Positions 54,269-64,000 of a stretch of 64,000 nt of DNA are shown piece after piece; the first letter of the stretch is position 1; every line of letters starts with the position of its first letter. The position numbers and the translations under genes were made by a program. Under the pieces are notes generated by a model. The model was not told where the DNA came from, ran no database searches, and worked only from the letters and a program-made list of their open reading frames with translations. The stretch is from Neisseria perflava (lineage in GTDB: Bacteria; Pseudomonadota; Gammaproteobacteria; Burkholderiales; Neisseriaceae). Location: positions 1,922,001 to 1,986,000 of the forward strand of contig NZ_CP079818.1 of NCBI RefSeq assembly GCF_019334725.1, in the 5' to 3' direction.

Positions 54269-54448
54269 TCAAAAACTCATCTTACAACAAGGCCGTCTGA
54301 AAGCTATTCTTAAGTATCTTTCAGACGGCCTAATATCCACCATTGCCAATATCGAAACCAACAGCAGCACCACCAACAGCTGTACCAATGAGTAGCCCCT
54401 CTGCACAGTTGCCCCATTCCGTTTTCCGTCAAATGCTTTTAAGTACAT
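54269..54448 (-). pseudogene. Truncated type IV prepilin gene
   Basis: From ATG 54448 (AAGGGAAG upstream) the frame encodes MYLKAFDGKRNGATVQRG followed by YSLVQLLVVLLLVSILAM: a prepilin leader and the hydrophobic pilin helix, with Gln in place of the usual Glu5. The gene then runs into the paired-DUS hairpin and stops after about 60 codons, so the globular pilin head is missing. It looks like a decayed minor pilin or pseudopilin gene behind comEA. Confidence 0.65.
54288..54332 (-). terminator. Paired-DUS hairpin inside the prepilin remnant
   Basis: Inverted AG-DUS with an 18-nt A/T-rich loop region; translated as the last part of the pilin remnant. Confidence 0.78.
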
Positions 54449-54628
54449 ATCTTTCTTCCCTTTATCTTTTATATCTCTATCCAACAAGAGGCGCCCTATC
54501 CGTTTATCCCTTCCCCCAATGTAAAGTCTCCACTGGTTCAAGTTTTATTCCCACCCCCAAACAAAGCCGCCCTGTGGCCCAACCGACAAACGGTTCGGCC
54601 GCAGGGCGGCATATAGGCAGAGTCCGGC

Positions 54629-54916
54629 TTATTTTTTCACGGCAGGCTGTGCAGCCTTAGGCGCGGCAGAAGAAACCGTCGCCTCCGCCTTTAACTTGTT
54701 CAGCACCGCATCACCGATGCCCTTCACGTTTTTCAGCTCCTCCACCGATTTGAACGCACCGTTCTTCTGACGGTATTCCACAATCGATTTCGCCTTAGCC
54801 GGACCGATACCCGGCAATGCCTCCAGTTCGGCAGAAGATGCGGTATTGATGTTCACGGCGGCCAAAGAGAATGCTGCACAGACGGCGGCAAATGCACCAA
54901 ATAAAAATTTCTTCAT
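54629..54916 (-). CDS. comEA: ComEA-like competence DNA-binding protein
   Basis: 95 residues: signal peptide MKKFLFGAFAAVCAAFSLA, then a helix-hairpin-helix pair domain (NINTASSAELEALPGIGPAKAKSIVEYRQKNGAFKSVEELKNVKGIGDAVLNKL) and an Ala/Pro/Lys tail. It binds incoming DNA in the periplasm during transformation. In pathogenic Neisseria, comE is present in several copies, each next to an rRNA operon; the same neighbourhood is seen here. Start at the second ATG. Confidence 0.92.
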   Translation of the reverse strand: MKKFLFGAFAAVCAAFSLAAVNINTASSAELEALPGIGPAKAKSIVEYRQKNGAFKSVEELKNVKGIGDAVLNKLKAEATVSSAAPKAAQPAVKK

Positions 54917-55301
54917 CAGATTTTTTCCCATAACATATTTGATTGAATCAGTCAGGAAGTCTACCGAATGGTTTTATTCCACTCTGTAAACACTGTCACA
55001 TACGCAGATAGGGCAACAGCCCATACCCGCATAAATGCTTACGCCATATTAACGCAAATATCGTTTGATTTCAAATATTCTAAACAGTTAACCGTAACTT
55101 TCGGTACTTTTGTACAAGAATAACAACAGGGTAAATATTTCCGATTCCAATACCAAGATGCACGAATACTCCATAAACACCGGCACATCACTATCCCAAT
55201 GTTTGATCCCAACACCTGTTATCCCAATTCTGCCGCTAAACCAACAGAAACAACAGGCATGTAAAAAGCCCCCGACATCAGTCGAGGGCTTCGGAATGGG
55301 T
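54917..55301. other. Spacer between comEA and the rRNA operon end
   Basis: About 385 bp containing the rRNA terminator at 55262-55291 and otherwise AT-rich sequence where the comEA promoter should lie. No gene or DUS seen. Confidence 0.5.
55262..55291 (-). terminator. rRNA operon terminator
   Basis: AGCCCTCGAC / GTCGGGGGCT stem of 10 bp with TGAT loop and a T5 tail on the minus strand, 11 nt beyond 5S. Confidence 0.9.
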
Positions 55302-55416
55302 GTTTGGCGGTGACCTACTTTCACATGGAAGAACCACACTATCATCGGCGCTGAGTCGTTTCACGGTCCTGTTCGGGATGGGAAGGCGTGGGACCAACTC
55401 GCTATGGCCGCCAAAC
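55302..55416 (-). rRNA. rrf: 5S ribosomal RNA
   Basis: About 115 nt with complementary ends (GTTTGGCGG / CCGCCAAAC) and the conserved core CCCATCCCGAACAGG. Exact ends estimated. Confidence 0.93.
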
Positions 55417-55510
55417 TTAAACTGTTACAAATCGGTAAAGCCTTAATCAATTATTTGGTGATGACTGAATCAGTCAGTAAGCTTTTATCTTTTGAAGTTC
55501 TTCAAATGAT

Positions 55511-58399
<2,889 letters not shown>

Positions 58400-58747
58400 C
58401 TATCATTTCAAGAACCTCTTTGACTTCGTTTGCCTACCCGTTGACTAGGGAAATAAACTTGAAATTCCTACTTTGATAAAGCTTTCTGCTTTGTTGTGTC
58501 TTAATCCTGCCTTTTGTGTTTCAGGATTAAGTCGATACAATCATCACCCAAATACTGTGTTTGTTTCCTTTTCTCTTGCGAGAGATTTTTCATCCTTTGC
58601 AAAGAACAAAAAATCAAAACAAACTCATTGTCTTTGTTTGTTGATTTCGGCTTTCCAATTTGTTAAAGATCGATGCGTCGATATTTCACTTCGCAAATCA
58701 AAATAAGCTGCTAAGTATAGCAGGCTTCCTTTGATTTGTAAAGTTCT
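58400..58747 (-). other. Internal transcribed spacer, tRNA-Ala to 23S
   Basis: About 348 bp of transcribed spacer carrying the 5' half of the 23S processing stalk; no gene seen. Confidence 0.7.
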
Positions 58748-58823
58748 TGGTGGAGGCAAACGGGATCGAACCGATGACCCCCTGCTTGCAAAGCAGGTGC
58801 TCTACCAACTGAGCTATGCCCCC
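58748..58823 (-). tRNA. tRNA-Ala (TGC)
   Basis: 76 nt, acceptor GGGGGCA/TGCCTCC, anticodon loop TTTGCAA (TGC), CCA encoded. Standard spacer tRNA of the rRNA operon. Confidence 0.95.
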
Positions 58824-58828
58824 GTTCT

Positions 58829-58905
<77 letters not shown>

Positions 58906-59007
58906 GGATTCTCTTCTTAAGCGAATCTTGTCTTCACTCAAGCTTTTCTCTTCCGCATCTTTTACAGTTTACCGATAAGTGTGAATGCATCAGACCTCTT
59001 CTTTCTC

Positions 59008-60551
<1,544 letters not shown>

Positions 60552-61075
60552 AATCTCTAACTTATAACTTCTGGTCTGCTTCAAAGAAACCGACAGGACA
60601 ATGTCTAAAACATCATCTTGTCTGTCTTTCAAACAGTGTGAGGCCTAATGCACTCACACTTATCGGTAATCTGTTTTTTAAAGAGCGAATCGAATTATAC
60701 AGTACATTTAGCAAATGTCAACTAAAATTATCGAAAATTCTAACTAACTGTGTTATACTGTCTGCTTCGTTTTCTTCACCGCGTCAGCAGCGAAGAACCG
60801 AACTATACGCCCCTAAACAAAACCAGTCAACACCCAATTTCAAAAAAAATTAAAAATTTTCACAACTATCTGTATTTAAATAATTTAAAATTTATTGGAT
60901 TTTATCGTTCGATAGATAAAACAGATACCCAAAGATAAATACTCCTGCGGCTTTACTCTTAATTGCCACATTCAAACACTCTATATCTCTATATTACTGG
61001 CGCTTTAGTCCCATCTACTCTTACAATCTCTACTTTCTCCAATAAAACAATCATAAATTTAGAATAGTCCCTATT
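60552..61075. other. rRNA leader/promoter region and spacer before the TPR gene
   Basis: 524 bp. The 60552-60690 part is the 16S leader with processing sequences. The promoter lies at 60694-60721. The rest to 61075 is AT-rich and should hold the promoter of the plus-strand TPR gene, but I see no convincing box or Shine-Dalgarno. Confidence 0.6.
60694..60721 (-). promoter_or_regulatory. rRNA operon promoter
   Basis: On the minus strand TTGACA (60716-60721), 16 nt, TATAAT (60694-60699): consensus sigma-70 boxes about 145 nt upstream of mature 16S. Confidence 0.87.
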
Positions 61076-62305
61076 ATGAGTAACGAAAAGATTCAACAAA
61101 AATTTGAACAAGCATATCACTCTTTTATTGAAGAGGAAAATTACGAGGAAGCGCTAAAACGTGCCGAGATTCTTTGCCTTCTCAATCCCCAATCTGTCGA
61201 ATATCATCATAAAGTTGCTTATGCCTATCTGAAGCAATTGAAATGGGAAAAAGCCATTGAGGCTGAAATGAAAACGCTAGAGCTGGATAGCACCTATATT
61301 CCTGCTTTGGATTTACTTGCACATGCTTACGGCGCTCTAGATAACTGGGAAAAAACCGGGTTTTACGGTCATCAGGCTTTGGTTCTAAAAGATAAAGCCA
61401 TCCCAGACCTAGAACATGAAATCACTCCAACACCAGCTCCAAAAAACGGCAAACGGATTATCTCCTTTTCTTTATTTGGCAATAATTCCAAATATATTGA
61501 GCCTGCCGTATTAAATACCCAGCTTGCGCCTGTGCTTTTCCCCGGTTGGACATGTCGTTTTTATGTCGACGATTCTGTATCGGCTGAAGCTATTCAACGA
61601 TTTAGAAATAACGGTGCCGAAGTGATTAAAGTTGGCGCACCGTTGGATAACTGGCCGGGTACAATGTGGCGCTTTCTTGCCATCAATGATCCCGAGGTTG
61701 AATACGTTATTTTCCGTGATGCAGATTCTATTATTTGCTATCGTGATGCTGCAGCCGTATCCGAATGGATAAAAAGTGGCACCCTATTCCACACTATTCG
61801 CGACTCAGGCTCGCATACTGCCCTGATTCTTGCGGGTATGTGGGGGGCTAAAGCGGGTGCAGTCCCAGATATGCAGGAAAGAATTCAAAACTTTGTTGAC
61901 GAGGGCTACCCTTCCAGACATTTTGCAGACCAAGATTTTCTAGAAAAAGAATTGTGGGCCTATATCCGTCAGAATCTGTTTGCACATGACAGATTATTTG
62001 ATTTCTGTAATGCACACAAAATTCCCGGCGAGTTCTACTCTAATTATCAAATCGCTTTCAGCGAAGGGGTCACCAGCTTTAACGCAACGACTAATTATGA
62101 AGACGGCAGTCTGGCAAGATGGACGCTGTACTCCAGTGCTTCGCCTTTGGTCAATCCGGACTACTCGCTCAATGTTGTTCCTGAATTTAAAGTCTGCAGT
62201 TATGTGACTGAAGTGAAAAACGGAGCGGTTTCAGCATTCTTACCAAAGAGATATGGTAATGCGATTAAAGCAAAACTGGCCAGAATCAACATCGAACAAA
62301 TCTAA
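61076..62305 (+). CDS. TPR protein with glycosyltransferase-like domain
   Basis: 409 residues, no signal peptide or membrane helix. Residues 1-115 form about three TPR-like repeats (FEQAYHSFIEEENYEEALKRAEILCLLNPQS, VAYAYLKQLKWEKAIEAEMKTLELD, LAHAYGALDNWEKTGFYGHQAL). From about residue 126 a GT-A-like fold begins (RIISFSLFGNNSKYIEPAVLNTQLAPVLFPGW). FRDADS at 213-218 supplies a DxD metal/nucleotide-sugar motif, and HFADQDFLEKELW looks like a second conserved acidic segment. It may glycosylate a protein or surface sugar; donor and acceptor are unknown. It stands alone upstream of coaBC. Confidence 0.65.
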   Translation: MSNEKIQQKFEQAYHSFIEEENYEEALKRAEILCLLNPQSVEYHHKVAYAYLKQLKWEKAIEAEMKTLELDSTYIPALDLLAHAYGALDNWEKTGFYGHQALVLKDKAIPDLEHEITPTPAPKNGKRIISFSLFGNNSKYIEPAVLNTQLAPVLFPGWTCRFYVDDSVSAEAIQRFRNNGAEVIKVGAPLDNWPGTMWRFLAINDPEVEYVIFRDADSIICYRDAAAVSEWIKSGTLFHTIRDSGSHTALILAGMWGAKAGAVPDMQERIQNFVDEGYPSRHFADQDFLEKELWAYIRQNLFAHDRLFDFCNAHKIPGEFYSNYQIAFSEGVTSFNATTNYEDGSLARWTLYSSASPLVNPDYSLNVVPEFKVCSYVTEVKNGAVSAFLPKRYGNAIKAKLARINIEQI

Positions 62306-62349
62306 TTTGATTTGATTCCTATATATCTCATTTAATGAACCCGTTATTT

Positions 62350-63528
62350 ATGAGCAAACACATTCTCCTCGGCATTACTGGCGGTATTGCGGCGTATAAA
62401 TCTTGTGAACTGGTCAGACTACTGAAAAAGCAAGGACATTCTGTATCAGTAGTGATGACGGATTCTGCGACAGAATTTATCTCCCCGCTGACTTTCCAAG
62501 CTTTAACCGGCAATCCTGTTTTATCGGATACCTATTCAGGTGCTTCCAATAATGGCATGGCGCACATCAATCTGACGCGTGAAGCCGACGCATTTCTTAT
62601 TGCGCCTGCAACTGCCAATACGATTGCCAAAATTGCCAACGGATTGGCTGATAATCTACTGACCAACTTGGTAGCAGCCAGGAAATGCCCTTTGGCTGTT
62701 GCGCCTGCAATGAATGTCGAAATGTGGAACAACCCTGCCAATCTGCGCAATATTGAGCAGCTGGTTTCAGACGGCATTACCGTGTTTTACCCAAACAGCG
62801 GCGAACAGGCTTGCGGCGAAACAGGCACTGGCAGGATGGTCGAAGCGGTCGATCTGGCTGATTTGCTAGAGGATTTATGGACACCCAAGCTACTGAGCGG
62901 TAAAAAAGTTCTGATTACAGCCGGCGCAACGTTTGAAGCCATCGATCCTGTTCGCGGCATTACCAATATTTCCAGCGGACAAATGGGCATAGCTTTAGCG
63001 CGTGCCTGCCGTGCTGCCGGAGCGGAGGTCACGCTGATTTACGGTCAAATTCAGACGGCCTTGCCCGCAGGCTTAACTCATTCTGAACAGGCTGTCAACG
63101 CAGAAGCCATGTATCAGGCGGTTCATCGCCATATTCCGAAACAAGATGTCTTTATTTCCGTTGCAGCTGTTGCAGACTATAAAGTCAAAAACAGCAGCAA
63201 CGAGAAACTGAAGAAAAACGGCAATCAGCCCCCGGTTATCGAACTGACGGAAAATCCGGATATTCTCGCATCCGTTGCCGCCTTGCCTTCTCCACCATTC
63301 TGCGTCGGCTTTGCTGCAGAAAGCCATCAGGTTTTGGAATTTGCACGGGCAAAACGTTTGCGCAAAAACGTACCTATGCTGGTAGCCAACCAAGTTTCCG
63401 TTTCCATGGGTAAGCCAACCAATCAAATCACCATTATTGATGACCTTGCTGAAACCTCATTTCCGGAAACATCGAAACGCCAAGCGGCAGATGAAATCGT
63501 CAAACGCCTGGCTGAATTATTGGCTTAA
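62350..63528 (+). CDS. coaBC: CoaBC, phosphopantothenoylcysteine synthetase/decarboxylase
   Basis: 392 residues, bifunctional coenzyme A biosynthesis enzyme. The CoaC flavoprotein domain (1-180) has GITGGIAAYKSCELVRLL, active His in MAHINLTREAD, APAMNVEMW and the catalytic Cys in EQACGETGTGRM. The CoaB domain (about 190-392) has LITAGATFEAIDPVRGITNISSGQMG and AAVADYKVK. The start MSKHILLG at 62350 is preferred from family N-termini; an ATG 15 nt upstream is possible, and neither has a clear Shine-Dalgarno. Confidence 0.93.
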   Translation: MSKHILLGITGGIAAYKSCELVRLLKKQGHSVSVVMTDSATEFISPLTFQALTGNPVLSDTYSGASNNGMAHINLTREADAFLIAPATANTIAKIANGLADNLLTNLVAARKCPLAVAPAMNVEMWNNPANLRNIEQLVSDGITVFYPNSGEQACGETGTGRMVEAVDLADLLEDLWTPKLLSGKKVLITAGATFEAIDPVRGITNISSGQMGIALARACRAAGAEVTLIYGQIQTALPAGLTHSEQAVNAEAMYQAVHRHIPKQDVFISVAAVADYKVKNSSNEKLKKNGNQPPVIELTENPDILASVAALPSPPFCVGFAAESHQVLEFARAKRLRKNVPMLVANQVSVSMGKPTNQITIIDDLAETSFPETSKRQAADEIVKRLAELLA

Positions 63529-63534
63529 TCAAAC

Positions 63535-63568
63535 AAAAGGCCGTCTGAAAATTTTTCAGACGGCCTTT
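63535..63568. terminator. Paired-DUS terminator, coaBC / era
   Basis: Inverted AG-DUS with A4/T3 flanks and an A/T-only loop, shared by convergent genes. Confidence 0.87.
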
Positions 63569-63584
63569 GTTCAAACACATTACA

Positions 63585-64000
63585 TTACAAACCCAATTCG
63601 CGCAGAAAACGAATATCGTCTGCCCAACCGGATTTCACTTTCACCCAAATCTTCAAGAAGACTTTGGTATCAAACAATTTTTCCATATCAAGGCGGGCTT
63701 CAGTAGAAATTTTCTTCAATTTCTCCCCACCCTTGCCAATCAAAATCGCCTTTTGGCTGTCTTTATCGACCAACACCGCGATATAAATGCGGAACAGTCC
63801 GCTTTCCTCTTCCTCAAACTGCTCCACTTCAACATTCATCGCATATGGCAACTCTTCGCCCAAATAGCGGAACAATTTTTCGCGCACAATCTCCATCGCC
63901 AGGAATCGGCTGGATTTGTCCGTCACCATATCTTCCGGATACATCGGGATACTTTCCGGCAGATACGGCTTGAGCAATTCCAGCAGATTGGCAATACGCA
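63585..64000 (-). CDS. era: Era GTPase, C-terminal part (truncated by window edge)
   Basis: The last about 138 residues of Era, a GTPase that binds the 3' end of 16S rRNA in 30S maturation. Visible are the linker IPMYPEDMVTDKSSRFLAMEIVREKLFRYLGEELPY and the KH domain with GXXG loop AILIGKGGEKLKKISTEAR and IWVKVKSGWADD. The frame stays open to the window end (RIANLLELLKPYLP), so the GTPase domain lies outside. Confidence 0.93.
   Translation of the reverse strand, partial: RIANLLELLKPYLPESIPMYPEDMVTDKSSRFLAMEIVREKLFRYLGEELPYAMNVEVEQFEEEESGLFRIYIAVLVDKDSQKAILIGKGGEKLKKISTEARLDMEKLFDTKVFLKIWVKVKSGWADDIRFLRELGL

Noticed and set aside
54269..54448. Prepilin-like frame as ComP, the DUS receptor
   Set aside because: Only the leader and N-terminal helix are present and the globular DNA-binding part is missing.

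Overview
The window comes from a commensal Neisseria, most likely of the subflava/flavescens group. The 12-mer DNA uptake sequence (DUS) AGGCCGTCTGAA occurs dozens of times, mostly as inverted pairs that form terminators after genes. This is the AG-DUS dialect of commensals, not the ATGCCGTCTGAA form of meningococcus and gonococcus. Gene content agrees: hpuAB, Slam, hemO, gdhR-lctP, znuCBA, a comEA next to an rRNA operon, a diheme cytochrome c5, and lolA.

Layout. 1-7.4 kb: 3' end of mnmC, then a heme-iron island with hpuA-hpuB (haemoglobin/haptoglobin receptor), a divergent slam (exports surface lipoproteins such as HpuA) and hemO (haem oxygenase). The 3' tail of another receptor gene lies behind hpuB. 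7.8-11.3 kb: pqiA-pqiB-pqiC lipid-transport operon. 11.3-12 kb: grxB. 12-14.7 kb: a two-gene operon of unknown function, a secreted protein followed by a 608-residue protein with an HExxH motif and FrpC-like aspartate-rich segments. 15-24.7 kb: relA, an FNT-family channel, putP and putA (proline uptake and catabolism), nth. 24.9-36.7 kb: nhaC-type antiporter, an alpha/beta hydrolase, gluP, a YqaA-like protein, aspC, gph, a CDF metal transporter, a DUF455 protein, lolA, glmM, cytochrome c5 and tRNA-Arg(CCG).

36.7-44.2 kb: tyrB, then the gdhR/lctP lactate module with three matches to an ATTGGTnnnACCAAT operator, an intact IS630-family element, and a TonB-dependent copper receptor. 44.2-54.5 kb: a sodium symporter, the znuCBA metal importer preceded by an overlapping 33-codon ORF, DUF2288, apaG, thiL-pgpA, an SDR protein, hpnD-hpnE (squalene/C30 isoprenoid) and a truncated prepilin gene. 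54.6-60.8 kb: comEA and a complete rRNA operon on the minus strand (16S, tRNA-Ile, tRNA-Ala, 23S, 5S) with promoter and terminator. 61-64 kb: a TPR-glycosyltransferase-like protein, coaBC and the C-terminal end of era.

A recurring theme is metal and haem acquisition, plus uptake of lactate and proline. Two segments (hpuAB-slam; lctP with its promoter) carry the core GTCGTCTGAA of the N. mucosa-type DUS dialect, where the rest of the window carries GCCGTCTGAA. This suggests import from that lineage. The most novel-looking piece is the 12.07-14.73 kb operon. Coordinates of RNA ends and chosen starts were read by eye.
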